Positions 1 through 19,726 of a stretch of DNA of 64,000 nt are shown piece after piece; the stretch's first letter is position 1; every line of letters starts with the position of its first letter. The position numbers were made by a program, and so were the translations under genes. Source of the stretch: Mermis nigrescens (Eukaryota > Nematoda > Enoplea > Mermithida > Mermithidae); contig JAVLUZ010000154.1 of the NCBI GenBank assembly GCA_036768485.1, forward strand, positions 21,939,896 through 22,003,895. Direction: 5' to 3'. A model generated the notes under the pieces. That model had not been told where the DNA came from, searched no databases, and was given only the letters and a program-made list of their open reading frames with translations.

Positions 1-459
1 ACAACGTCTCATGAAATTCTTAATTTCATCCGTTCAATTTCAACAATCACTTGCTTAGTGTCACGTATACATGACAGCTGCTAACTTAAGCAACAGCTGT
101 CGCTGATTGCCACAGTAATTGTTCCGTTCTCTTATAAGGAAGAGACGAATTACCAGCAACGAACCGGTCCTCGCTCAGTGGCTTATGCGCTCAGTTGAGG
201 AGTCAGCGCTGATAAAGGCTGTTAGGTTCGCCCAACAGCACAGGTTTTGTTCTCACTAGACAGCTCACTTCGAGCTAGTGACTACCCGAATCTACACCCC
301 TGGTTTAGTGGGTCAAGTATTATTGAATTGAATATCGATTATTAACTCCTAGAAATGGAGGCTATATTATATTATGTTATATGACCCACACCAGACATCC
401 TTTGTTACAAAATTAAATTGTTTTCATACAACGCCACATGAAATTCTTAATTTCATCCT
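1..459. repeat. Direct repeat of about 31 bp, 428 bp apart
   Basis: A block around ATGAAATTCTTAATTTCATC occurs at 1-31 and again at 429-459, each followed within about 20 bases by TTGCTTAGT. This could be two units of a ~430-bp satellite or part of an element whose other end lies left of the window. No coding potential is seen between the copies. Confidence 0.5.
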
Positions 460-1073
460 TTGCTTAGTTAGAAAGCCAAAAAACTAAGTGAAGAAAGTTA
501 CAATGAAATCACAAACAACTTACAAATATTCACCATAAGACAGATAAAATTCTTCAACTTAATATGGTCTTAAATTGATTAAAGATGATATCTTAGTAAT
601 TTCAATTGTTTTTATTTATTATATTATTATTATTACTCGTATTATTAATATTTTATTCTTTTGTTATTTTTCAACACTAATATTACGACATATATCACGA
701 ATAAGAGCCGGGTACATATGCTACATAAGAAATGCCAGCATGGGACGTGATACGACCATAGTATATGTTGTTTCTAGGCCCCGGCCACGGCCCGCCAGGC
801 CTGCCGGGGCCTAGACCCTGACCCCGGCCCCGGTGAAAAAGGCGGCCCCGGTACAGCTCTACTTTTATAGATCTCTTATAATAAGGAATGGATAAAAATT
901 CTTTTAATATAGAAGTATTTTAAGACTTTGATCTAATTTAACGAATGCTACCCGTCTTAAACTAAGGACGTTCAATGATTTAAAAAACAAATTCCACTGT
1001 TATAATTTATTGGCTTCATAAAATGAGTAAATTAGTTGAAATTGCATATAAATGCCCATATTGTTTGGCTTAC
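460..1073. other. AT-rich non-coding stretch with a GC-rich CCGG-repeat fragment at 770-860
   Basis: This should be MCM7 intron, since the next exon lies further left. At 770-860 there is a short island of CCCCGGCC/GGGGCC units resembling the ends of the hAT-like elements seen later at 18.6 and 27.6 kb, but no terminal inverted repeat or target duplication could be found. The plus-strand reading frame at 575-814 is low-complexity and not credible. Confidence 0.4.
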
Positions 1074-8435
<7,362 letters not shown>

Positions 8436-9040
8436 CTACAAAATGCAATTTTAGGGATACAGATTACATCATTAACCATTTGAATAATGCGCCCACAAAA
8501 TAATTAGATTATTAATCACTTGGTTGAGCTACCGTAATATGTATGAGACAGAAACCATGAGTAGATCGTCATTCGCTTAAGGTCGAAATTTCAAGAAAGA
8601 AGTACAAGGACATACATATATGCATCTTCACTTGGAATGCTTCTGCCCAGATCCTTAGTTAGATGCACTAAGTCCCAATCCCGGTCTCGGTGCCTAGGCT
8701 TATGCCATGGCGACAAACGAGTACAAACATCTGAAAACCTTAGGTTTTGGCATGCATAAGATGATAAGATTATCTGATTTATCTTAACCTTTTACCCGCC
8801 ACTCTAAGGTGCAGTGTGTTTCCTGATTTCAGATTTTGTCTGTGACCTACATTTAAGGTCGTTAGATTACGTGCAGAATTTAATTTCAAAATCTTCGATA
8901 GGTAGAAAATTACAGGATGTTCATTTTTGGAACGTTGGCGTGCACGACAATTTTTGGACATCGAGCATTCATGTCAGTTGATATGATGAGACTACGTTTT
9001 CTTCAATTAGTTTAAATTTTTTATGCTTTTGTGCTCTTGA
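8436..9040. other. Region upstream of the first recognised MCM7 exon
   Basis: The missing MCM7 first exon and promoter may lie here or further right. No minus-strand segment resembling the expected 12-15 residues with a fitting donor was found. The minus-strand frame at 8779-8961 has no recognisable similarity. Confidence 0.35.
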
Positions 9041-9330
9041 AAAAGAGGGAGCATTGTCAGAAACGCCAAAAAACAATGTTTTTGACGCAGAACCGCCATT
9101 TTTGAGCCCAAAAAACGCGCTCTTAAATTTCACCCCTCCACCAAAATTCCAATGCTGTCCAATCTTGCGTGGTTGTGGGGGGTTTGAGGGGTATGCACAC
9201 CCGCTTAGAAGGCCGAATACCCCTTAAAACCAAATAACCCCCCAGAATTCAATTATTGAAAATTTCTTGTTTTTTCGCGATTTGTTTATGCCAATGGATA
9301 GTGCTCGATGAGAAACGTTGAAAAATGGGA
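9040..9330 (-). mobile_element. Family D and family C fragments, inverted
   Basis: 9040-9165 matches inverted family D (CAGAAACGCCAAAAAACAAT). 9165-9330 matches inverted family C (GGGGTATGCAC, then CCAATGGATAGTGCTCGATG), truncated at its far end. No target duplication survives. Confidence 0.5.
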
Positions 9331-10160
9331 TATTATTCAGCGCGATTATTATACACATAATTAAATACCTATTCCTCCTTAGACAATATAGTAGCATTGG
9401 GTATAAAAGCTTAAATCAACAAAATATTTCAGTGCTTCCCTTCCCACCAATTTTAATAATTCAACTTGCTCTTTATTTGACAATTTCCTTTATTCGTATT
9501 AATAAACTTTCAAAATATATCCCGTACGGTAAGAATGACGAAATTTTTTGGCGCTTGACACGTTTAGCATCTGACATTAATTTCTGGACTAACGCTTTAT
9601 GAAAAAATATGTTATTTAATTTGCTGTCAGAAACTTAAAAAATAACAAAATTACATAATAAATGCCGAAAAACGCAGTATTTGCAAATAGAAAATTACAA
9701 AACTTCTTCCTGTTGCTTACTGGGCTATACTTCAGTACACTTAAAGTAAACATGTGCAAAATGCACGACTTTTGGGGAGGTGTGTACCATTTTTCTGCAT
9801 AACCAATACATCTTAAACAAGTTGGATCTTACAAGAACAAAAATAAAAGCGAGGGCAATGATTTTGCTCGCTTTTCTGCTTACCAATGTCGGCCGAATAA
9901 TCCCTCTTTTCCATCGTTCTTTTCAAAAAGCGTTTGACGTATGGTGTTCGCTAGCGTTGGTGTTGAGTCAAATTTTCACCAAAATGCGCGGCAATGTGAT
10001 GACAAACAATGAAATCTTGTACTTTTCTTTAAAGTGACTGTGTGCAATCAATTAATGTCAATATTGTGAAATCAGCAAATCCTAAAAAGGATGAAAATTA
10101 CTAAGACTTTCTAACAGTCTTGGGGGGTTCGGAGGTAGGGTTCACCTCCATCATAAATAC
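9331..10160. other. No recognisable feature
   Basis: Two plus-strand frames (9318-9602 and 9780-10037) lack family similarity or splice context and are not called. The sequence is otherwise AT-rich without clear repeats. Confidence 0.4.
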
Positions 10161-11164
10161 ACAAGGTCAGGGTGGGCAGGGGTGAAATCCCAAAAAAATC
10201 CAAAACACGATTTTTTTTGTTTTAACGATCAAAATGGTCGAAACAGCCTATAAAACGTTTTTTTCGTAGTAATATCACATTTTAAAAGCATTTTAAGTGC
10301 ATTTTGACAGCATTATATTACTTTTAACATTAAAAAATGCAAACATTTATCAATTTTTAGCGCTTTCTGAGTAGAAAGTATGTACTTAAAAGTACTAATC
10401 TGGCGACATTTTTACTGCTTTTGACCTCAGAAATGATGCGAAAAACATTCCATCGGCTAAAATTCGCCGGACAGTATATACAGTGCTGTCCTCTAAAAAT
10501 AACCCAAGAGCATTTGTTTCCTTAAAAAACCCACACATTTTCTCAGCTTGTAGAGCAGCTGGGAAAATAATTGTTCGCATGCATACTATCTAGGCAAAAT
10601 ATGATTATAAAAACATACTGTGATCATTCAGGCCTAACTCGTTCTTCAGGAACAAAATTTTGCAAACGTTTGAAAAAATGGTGATTTTGATCGATTTTTT
10701 GCGATTTTCTGTGCTGTATATTAATTTTATGTACAAGGTTGTCTGCATTTTTGTAATATTTTTTGTTAGCCCCCCTGCCAGGCTTTTCAGAAGAAAAAAA
10801 TTTGAGACAATGCCTTCAACTTGTGATCCACAGTATACCTTCGAAGTAAGAGCTAAAAAAACCCACATTGGATCTAAAAAACATCTCAAATTTGATTAGA
10901 AATCGCTGAGAATATGCTTTGCAACCTTCTGTACCTGATTGAATTCATTTTTTCACATCTGAATACCTGGTGTCTGGAAAATTCAGAAATAATTTTTTCT
11001 AATTAAAAAACTCACTTTTTCCTAAAAAAAACCCACTTTTTGCTAAAAAAAAACCCACCTTGCAAAAAACGGTGAACAAAGCTTCTTTCCGTTTTTTGGA
11101 TTGTAGAGGCAAGGGAAGATTTATTACAAAGCCAAGTGCTTCCATGGAGTTTGTGCCTGCCAAC

Positions 11165-12328
11165 CAGTGTTTTTTTGTACAAGGTCCGTTTGAACATGTA
11201 CAAAGATGGTCCCCAAGTCTTTGTACATGCAAATTTTTCTGTACTATAATATAGTACAGTAGCGATTTTAGTGTAATAAAACAGGGTTTTCGATCTTTGG
11301 TAGTGTATTTCAGCTAATTTCTGGGTTTCTGATGCCAAAAATTACAAAAAATTGTCTCAAAACGGCGCGAAGTGCCGAAAAATTTGAAATATTTCCATTC
11401 TGAATGGAAATTCTGCCATTTTAAAGATGTATAGGACAAACAATTACTCATTTCGCCACGAAGCGCGCCGAAAATTTTTGGGAATTTCACACCTTTTTAC
11501 AGTTTTTGTTTTCCCAAAAATCTTTGTACATTTTGTACACACAGATTTTCGGGTAGTATAATATGGTACAGTAGCGATTTAAATGTGGTAAAAACAGAGT
11601 TGTTCAACTTTCGGTAGTGCATTTTAGCTAATTTCTGGGTCTCTAAGGGCAAAAATCACTAAGAATCGTCTTAAAACGGCGAAAGTTGACTTTTTTCCTT
11701 TTGAAATGCAATTTCTGCCATTATAAAGATATATAGAACACAGAATTATTCATTTCGGCACGAAGCGCCGTAAATTTTTGCGAATTTCAGACCTTTTTTG
11801 CAATTTTTGTCATCCCAAAAATCTTTGTACATATACATAGGTGCACAAGGTCAGGGTCGGCAGGGGGGTGAAATGCCAAAAATCTAAAACAGTAAATTTA
11901 ACGTTCACGATTTTTTTGCTGTTTCAATGATCAAAATGGTCAAAATAGCTTATAAAACATTTTTTCGTGTTAATAACACATTTTAAAAGCATTTTCAGTC
12001 CATTTTGACTGCATTATATAACACTTTTAACACTAAAAAATGCAAAAATTTATCAATTTTGGGCGCTTTTTGAGTAAAAGTACTTAAAAGTACTAATCTG
12101 GCGCGAAGCGCCGGAAAAATTTTGACATTTTTACTGATTTTCATGTCAAAAATGATGCAGAACGAGACCTGTTTGCTCAAAATCGCCGGACAGTACCGGT
12201 CTAGCTGACTCCTCAGGGGGTAATACCCCCCTCACCCTCCTATGTGCATGTGTGTACATATACAAAGACGGTCCCGAAAAGTCTTTGTACATCGGGAAAA
12301 ATCTTTGCCGAGTACAAAAAAAACACTG
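11165..12328. mobile_element. Family B hAT-type MITE carrying a nested family A element
   Basis: Perfect 8-bp duplication CTGCCAAC at 11157-11164 and 12329-12336. Terminal inverted repeat CAGTGTTTTTTTGTAC. The interior has two related halves of GTACAAAGA arms and GGCGCGAAG-type palindromes. It is interrupted at 11836-12252 by family A. Confidence 0.9.
11836..12252 (+). mobile_element. Family A element, MULE-like, 9-10 bp target duplication
   Basis: Flanked by TGTACATATA at 11826-11835 and 12253-12262. Ends CATAGGTGCAC and CCTATGTGCATGTG are imperfectly inverted. 417 bp, non-coding. A 9-10 bp duplication with weak short inverted ends fits a Mutator-like non-autonomous element; that superfamily call is inference. 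Confidence 0.8.
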
Positions 12329-13010
12329 CTGCCAACGACATTTTTTTGACCCAATTCCAAACAATTCGGTGGTCGGAAATGCGGTTTTGATTCAGGCGCC
12401 AATTTATGAAGAAATTCGCATTACCTGGCAGCATTTTTGCAAGATTTTTGATCGTTAAAATGATATGTTTTGCGTGTTGGCGAATTCTTGGAATGTTATG
12501 ATGATGAATAAACTTAAAAATGAACTGACTGAAAATTTGGCTGTGTTAATGCGAGATTTGCATGTAAATTTCGAAAATCGGCATCATCATTTCACCTACC
12601 ATAACCACCGAAAAACATTTGCAGAATGAAAAAATAGGCTGCCCTGACCTTAAAACATAACTTTGTAGCATAAAAATCAAAAATTGCGATTCTAGTATGA
12701 ATTTTTAAAAGTGGATTTTTTAGGACACATAGGTTTTTTAGGAAAATTGGTTCTTTTTCAAATTCTCAATTTTTTTTCAATTTTTTTAACAACAGCAAGA
12801 GATTAAGTTAAGATCACTACAGGATCATATACATGGATGAGATGTAGCCACAATAAATGCACACTTGCAACCGACATAATATTGCAAGCTGCATGAGCTA
12901 CACATGAAAAAGGAAAAGTGGGTTCTTTTTAGAGGACAGCACTATACCTGTCCGGCTGACCCTTCAGGGGGTAATACCCCTCCCTCTATGTGCTTATGCC
13001 CCCATATATG

Positions 13011-13830
13011 ATCTTAAAGGGTTTGGGGGGTTTTCGACCCCCAGAAAAATTTTCACTCCCCCGCAAAAACTGTTTCACTCCCCCAGAATAAGAGATTTTT
13101 TAAAAGTTCCCAAAAATTTTCTAAAAATTTGTAGAAGAGATGTTTTTTAAGCGTCTTTAGACATCTATTTGCTCAAAAGTGCAAAATTTTCAATACTTCG
13201 CGCCATTATACTCATGTTTTGACTATATTTTGTTCAATCTGTTCCGACTTTTTTGATTTTTTTTCGAATGTTTCATATGTTTTTATGCTTTAAAAAGATG
13301 GAGCATCGTCAGAAACGCTAAAAACAATGTTTCTGACGCGTACCTACCATTTTTGGACCGAAAAAGGGCACTTTACAATCCCTCAGAATTTCCATGCTGT
13401 GCATGGATGCACCCCGCCCCCATATTTTCACCCTCCCCTCAATTTTTTAACCCTCCCCCAATTTGTTCGCCCCTATCAATTTGCACTCCCCTGAATTCAC
13501 GATTTTTCGAAATATTCTAAAAAAATCGTAAAAAGTGGCTTTTTAAGCGTTTTTAGCTATCTATTTGCTAAAAAAAGGTCAAATTTTTCGGCGCTTTGCG
13601 CCATAATGCTCATGTTTTGAATGTATTTTATCCATCCAATTTGTTCAACTTTTTTGATTTTTTTCGAAATTTCATTGCTTTTATGCTTCAGAAAAGTAGA
13701 ACATCGTCAGAAACGCTGAAAAACGATGTTTTTGACGCGCACCTACCATTTTTGGGCCCATAAAAAGGCGCTTTCCTTATTTCACCACACCCGCGCCCCA
13801 GAATTCCCATGCTGTGCATGTCTAATTACA
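13011..13830 (-). repeat. Two tandem copies of family D, inverted
   Basis: The block around TCGTCAGAAACGCT and CTACCATTTTTGG occurs twice, about 390-410 bp apart (13300-13410 and 13700-13815), each preceded by a TTCAACTTTTTTGATTTTTT-type stretch and a GCGCCATAATGCTCATG core and followed by CCATGCTGTGCATG. Confidence 0.6.
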
Positions 13831-15206
13831 AAAAAGTACAAATGTAGCAATAAAAGTCATAAATATTTCAAGAAATAATGGACAGTTTTGAACCAGTTTG
13901 TTAGCCCCCGTCTTATTTTGATATTTTCCATTCGTTAAGTAAAGAACGTAGCATATTATTACGGTTGCAGGCAGTTTTTGTACGAGACAAAGATTTTAGG
14001 GCTCGTACAGAGATTTTGAAAGCCATCTGTGTACAATATACGAGGGCTTTCTGGAACAAAGTGACAGTACTTTTGACGCTTTATTCGAGAATTTTCTAGA
14101 AAAATTTCAAAGAAATTAGGCGCTTAGATTAGAGCGCGGGCATTAAACACTCTAAAATCAATCTCTGTATAATTTCAAGCATGTTTGTACACTCGAACAT
14201 CTCTTGCATCTCCATCGTTTTATACAGATTTTATGCCGAAAATAAAAACTATTTGACAACTTTGCACTGTTTTTTGCCGTTTGAAGATGAAATTGACTTG
14301 TTTATCTTTATGTTGCATTGAATTCAAAAGCAAATCAGTGCTTATTACGAGATTCAATCTGCATATTGCATTTCATTTCTGATTGTTTAAGTTATTTTAG
14401 CTTTCTGAGTCGATTTTTATGTGTAAATTTCATCAAAAACTGATAAAAATTTATAATCAACTAAACTAAGGTATGTATGTTAGATTTTTTGGACAGCATG
14501 TGGTCGAAGATTACAGACTGATAGTATGTAAAAATGTGGATATTTAATAGTATATGTCAATATGTGCAATAAAATTTTTGGTCGTGCAAAGACTCTTCTG
14601 AAGATCTTTGTACATGTATATATAAAGAGGCTCATACAAAAAATAGTGGTTACAGGTCTTAAGGAGGACCAACCATATTCGGCAAACTCAGATTTTTCTA
14701 AAGGTTAGTCTTTTCTCGCGAATCGGGCTTATGTAGATCAGTCCATTTTTTCATCCCCTTAAAGTCGATGAATAAGACCAAATTTATAGCCAAGCCAACT
14801 TTTAAAAATTTGATGGATCTGTGAAATCTTATACTTACTGCATCGAAACCATCCTACACCCAAGATCATTTATGACATAAACTAAAAAATTTATTTTAAA
14901 ACTTAGAATTAAGTTTTCAGACTGTTTTCTGTAGTTTAATCAAATATAAAGAAATGCAAGGCATTTCAGTCACGCTAAATAAAAATTAGTCAGGTAAGAT
15001 ACAGTTGTCGCCATGAAAGATGACGCGCTATCACCCTCAGAATTATAATAGATGATGCGTCGCGAGCGCCGCGTTTCGTCCATAATGCGCTATTATCTCT
15101 TTTATATTATTATACGCCATTAATCTGTATCATTTCGTTAATCTGGCGATGCAGACGGCGCAATTCAGCTATTAATAGCGCCAACAAGAAAGAAGCGCGC
15201 AAGTGA
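13831..15206. other. No recognisable gene; short GTACAAAGA fragments
   Basis: Scattered ACAAAGATTTT and CTTTGTACATGTATA pieces (13990, 14580-14630) suggest eroded family B material. No coding signal was recognised. Confidence 0.4.
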
Positions 15207-15525
15207 ATGCTGGAAGCGCGCACGTGAATGTCGTTCTATATTTAGGCGAGCCATGATTAAAATCAATATTTTTGCAAGCCAGCGACGGACGATGAAGAAT
15301 TTTGCAGAAAGGTATGCAACAGAGCGATGTACGCAGCACTAATTGAGGAGTTTTTAAACATTTCGAATTGATTTATAAAAAAACCTCTAAAAATGCTATT
15401 GAAGTTTTCTAGATGACTTAATATATAAATAATAATTAATAGACAGTGCTCGGCTTGCAAAAATATTGATTTTAATGTTGGCTCGCCTAAATATAGAACG
15501 ACATTCACGTGTGCGCTTCCAGCAT
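15207..15525. repeat. Hairpin-forming inverted repeat, arms about 70 bp
   Basis: 15207-15281 and 15449-15525 are inverted copies of a segment containing ACGTGAATGTCGTTCTATAT and GCGAGCC...ATTAAAATCAATATTTT, separated by about 168 bp. The match is nearly perfect. It may be a foldback element or a recent inverted duplication. The minus-strand frame at 15263-15508 spans the palindrome and is not credible. Confidence 0.75.
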
Positions 15526-16329
15526 ACGTGGCGAACCGTCAGCCATTGCCCAGGTATGATCTTAAGTCCTACCCGCGTATTAAAACTTGTAAAGTGTGAA
15601 AAATTTACTGTTAAAAATTTTCGGAAAAAAAATTTTTTTCTGCATATTTATTGCTGCAGAATGATGTGAAAAGTCCAAAAAAATCATTATTTCACAACTA
15701 GAATAAATTTTTAAGCATTTTTATCGACTTTAAATGTGAAAAATTTCCGGACTATCCCATAGGAAAAATCCTGGCTCGATCCAAGGACTTACACATTCGT
15801 CAGAAATAAATAATATGGGCTGAAAATACGGATGGGAGCTTGGCAATGAAAAAGAAAGAAGAAAAAGGCGCGGAAAGCTGTTTTAAATTTTTAAAAATTT
15901 CTAAAAACTTTTCATATTTTTTGCACGTTTTTTCGGTTTTACATGATTAGGTATACGAAAATTTAAGTTTCTGCTTATATTATGCTTAGGCTTAGGCTTA
16001 ATATATCTGAAAAGGTCTTTTAAGCTGCTTAGATCTAGGTCGCCCCTCCCGCTTAGGTTGATGTATAGATGCTTAGGTCGCCATAAATGGGTATCTACAT
16101 GTGCTTCTGCATTCCGCTGTTTAAATCTTCAAAAATAAGTTGAAATCTTCAACTCGAATGATGAAAAATGTAGGAAAAAACATTTTTTTAAATTTAGTTT
16201 TAATGTTTTAAAAATTTCAAACATATTTCCGCGCCTTTTTTCATCATCCGAGTTAAAGATTTCAACTTAAAACGCGGTAAAAACAGGGTTCTTGACAAAA
16301 ATGAAATATGTGTAAGATCTACAGGAATC

Positions 16330-17935
16330 CCGAAATCCGGGCGTGGGTAACATCCGGAAATGGAAATGGAAATGGAAAATGAAAAATGGGTAAAATCCGG
16401 AAATGGAAAATGGAAATGGAAAATGGAAAAATGGGTAAAAGCCGGATAATGGAAATTGGAAAAGTGGGTAAAAGCCGGACCAAATTTCTCTATTTTTGAA
16501 AAAATTTTGAAAGCGTAACTAAAAATGGAAAAGTCTACAAAAATGGAAAAACTGAAATTTGTTCATTTCTTCGTCTTTTCACTCAAAATTCTCCTCTTTT
16601 GAAAAGATTGACCTTCCAGATCCGAAAAAATCGTCATCCACTTCGACTACAACGATTTCGTTGCAGATGGAAATTCGCCGGAAAATGGAAACATAGGGTA
16701 AAACCCGGAAATGGAAAATGGAAAATAGAAAATGGAAAATTTTCCATTTTTTTACTTTTCAACGGGAAATGGCTCATTTTCAAAATTTTCGGTCGTAGAT
16801 TTCAAACTCATGTCGTTTCTCACCAAATTTCTCTATTTTTGAAAAAATTTCGAAAGCGTAACTTAAAATGGAAAAGTCTACAAAAATGGAAAAAACGGAA
16901 AATTGTTCATTCCATTTTTGTTGGATTTTTTCCATTTATAGTTGCGCTTTTAAAATTTCTTCAAAAATAACGAAATTTGGTGAGAAACGACATGATTTCG
17001 ACATCACCAACTGAAAATTTTAAAAATTAACCATTTTCCGTTAAAAATAAAGGAAATGGAAAATTTTCCATTTTCCATTTTCCATTTCCGGGTTTTACCC
17101 TATTTTTCCATTTTCCGGCAATTTTCCATCTACGACGAAATCGTTGTAGTCGAAGTGGATGACGGTTTTTTCGGATCTGGAGGGTCAATCTCTTCAAAAG
17201 AGGAGAATTTTGAGTGAAAAGACGAAGAAATGAACAATTTTCTGTTAGACAGTTTATTTTCCATTTTTGTTGAATTTTTTCCATTTTTAGTTGCGCTTTT
17301 GAAATTTCTTCAAAAATAAGAAAATTTGGTTAGAAACGACATGATTTCGACATCTACGACCGAAAATTTTGAAAATTAATCATTTTCCGTTGAAAATAAA
17401 GGAAAATTTCCCATTTTCCATTTTCTATTTCCAGGTTTTACCCGATTTTTCCATTTTCCAGCAATTTTCCATCTGCGACGAAATCGTTGTAGTCGAAGTG
17501 GAGATGACGGTTTTTTCGGATCTGGAAGGTCAAACTCTTCAAAAGAGGAGAATTTTGAGTGAAAAGACGATGGAATGAACAATTTTCCGTTAGACGGCTT
17601 ATTTTTCCATTTTTGTTGAATCTTTTCCATTTTTAGTTGCGCTTTTGAAATTTCTTCAAAAATAAGGAAATTTGGTGAGAAACGACATGATTTCGACATC
17701 TACGGCCGAAAATTTTGAAAATGAACCATTTTCCGTTGAAAATAACGGAAATTGAAAATTTTCCATTTTCCATTTTCCATTTCCAGCTTTTACCCACTTT
17801 TGCATTTTCCATTTTCCATTACCGGCTTTTACCCATTTTTCCATTTTCCATTTCATTTTCCATTCCCGGCTTTTATCCATTTTCCATTTTCCATTTCCAT
17901 TTCCGGATTTTACCTTTCCTCCAAAATCCTGGCTA
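16330..17935. repeat. GGAAAATGG / CCATTTTCC low-complexity foldback region
   Basis: The left side carries many GGAAATGGAAAATGG units, and the right side (17755-17910) the complement CCATTTTCCATTTTCC. Between them a ~230-bp unit containing CGACTACAACGATTTCGT occurs once forward (16600-16800) and twice inverted (17110-17330, 17460-17710). Reading frames here are shadows of the repeat. Confidence 0.75.
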
Positions 17936-18462
17936 CGCCTATGTATTTTCATCTTAGTCAAGTGTTCTGGAGCAAGTTATCAATAAAAGAGCAGAAATCG
18001 GCGCGGTACAGCGAGACCGTCAGGAAAAAGCATTAAAAATAAAATAACGAAAAATTTTGGAATTTTACCTCTCCAGAACGCACTTTTGCATTATACAAAT
18101 TTTAGACAAATGCCAACCAAGCCCAGAAATTTGTTTTTAATTTTTCGAAATTCTGGTTGACAAATAGACCAAAAAGTGATAAGAATAAAGATGGACAGAA
18201 GTCGGCGCAAGAGTAACTTAAGAATATGGTACTTTCAGAATACGAAAAAATAAACTTCAGAAGAGCGGATTTTTTTGCTCGTAGTACTTAGAACATGTTG
18301 GAAGAAAGCGCGGAAAAAATTTCATCCGTCTATGATCAATATTACAAAAGCTATGGGTTTCTATAATTAGCCTCTTCTCGACCTAAGCAAGCATCTTCTC
18401 GACCTAAGTATTTGAAGATTCAAACAGCTGAATGCAGAATCACATGTAGATACCCAATTTAC

Positions 18463-18602
18463 GTCGACCTAAGCATCTATTTATCGACCTAAGCATCTAT
18501 ATATCGACCTAAGCATCTATACATCGACCTAAGCATCTATACATCGACCTAAGCATCTATACATCGATCTGAGCATCTATACATCAAACTAAGCATCTAT
18601 AC
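18463..18602 (+). repeat. 20-bp minisatellite (ATCGACCTAAGCATCTATAC), about 7 copies
   Basis: Units repeat head to tail with small changes. The hAT element starting at 18603 landed within this array: its target duplication ATCTATAC is part of the unit, and the array resumes at 21681 as ATCTATACATCGACCTGAGC. Confidence 0.9.
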
Positions 18603-19726
18603 TAGAGATGTGCCGGGGCCGCTCTTTTTGCCGGGGCCGGGGCCGGGGCCTGGCCGGGGCCTGTACAAAACATATACCCTATACTTACTAAGCTATACTA
18701 TTACCAAGCATCCAAATTATTTCTATACTGACCTAACATCTTAGTATTACTATTGTAAGCAATTACATATTGCTTTAATGAATTAAAGACTTAAAAATAA
18801 GCAGATAAAAGAGAAATAAACAAAAAATTAATAAATAATTGTGAATATAGCTGTTAGGCATAGAAAACAATAAGCTAAGCTGAACAGAATATGACTTTTC
18901 TGTAGTATTTATGCTGATTCGATGAAAGAAATAGACGAGCAAAACAGTACAATACAAAAGATTACGATTACATTGCACGAGAAATAAGTAACCCAAAGAT
19001 TAACTACACGCTTGAAAAACTTATCTCTAGAATATCAACAAAATCATAAGGGTGAAAAAATGCTTGTATGACGAAAAATCATTTACCAAGATTAGGGAAC
19101 ATGCATAATCAAATTAGAATAATATTTAAAAAATTAATTGAAAACCACACAAAAATGAAGACATTTGCTCTATTATTTGGCGCACAGCACCCGAAATTAG
19201 TGAAAAATCGCATATATTAAAGCAAACGAATCCTATCTAGATGATAAAATAAGTTGCCGTACCCTAGCATTTTTTAAGGTACATAAGTACTAGGGATGTG
19301 CCAGTTAACCGGAACCGGAACCGGAACCGGCTGGAACCGACCATTTTTTGGAACCGGAACCGGAACCGAGAACCGATTTTTTGATATTCTGAGAACCGGA
19401 ACTGGAACCGGGACCGATTTTTTGATTTTCTAAGAACCGGAACCGGAACCGGAACCGATCTTTTTTGGAGTCGGTTATCGGTTTTTTAAAATTAGAGTTA
19501 AGAATCGAACTTCATAAAATTTAGTGAAGACATGAAGCAGCAATTCAACCTATTATTACCCAGAAGTTTACAGACTAAAACTTAGTATTGTTCCGGGTAT
19601 ATTATATTTTAAAAATAACAGTCGTTCTGCTTTTTCGCCATGTAGCCTGTTTCTGAAAGGGTCGTTAATGATTCCAGTGCAACTGAACAGCTGTTCCGAT
19701 GGAACGCTTGTAGCTGGCGCTGCAAG

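Larger units (their letters stand above)
10481..12943. mobile_element. TIR element with AACCCA-type subterminal repeats
   Basis: Left end CAGTGCTGTCCTCTAAAAA is matched in reverse orientation at the right end (TTTTTAGAGGACAGCACT). AAACCCAC motifs recur near the left end (10527, 11027-11060) and inverted GGTTTTTTAGG forms near the right end. 2463 bp including a 1.16-kb family B insertion. No clear transposase, and the target duplication is not resolved. Confidence 0.68.
10163..13010 (+). mobile_element. Family A element split by a 2.5-kb insertion
   Basis: The left part (10163-10480) and right part (12944-13010, starting CCTGTCCGGCTGACCC) together match intact family A copies. They are separated by a TIR element that itself contains two further elements. 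This is the outermost level of a four-deep nest whose innermost member is again family A. Confidence 0.65.

Noticed and set aside
120..300. Possible tRNA or SINE-like block with GGTTCGCCC
   Set aside because: No cloverleaf or A/B box pair with proper spacing could be made.
17027..18036. Several 80-107 residue frames rich in Phe/Ser or Lys/Trp
   Set aside because: Frames of the GGAAAATGG/CCATTTTCC repeat region; no domain similarity and mirrored on both strands.
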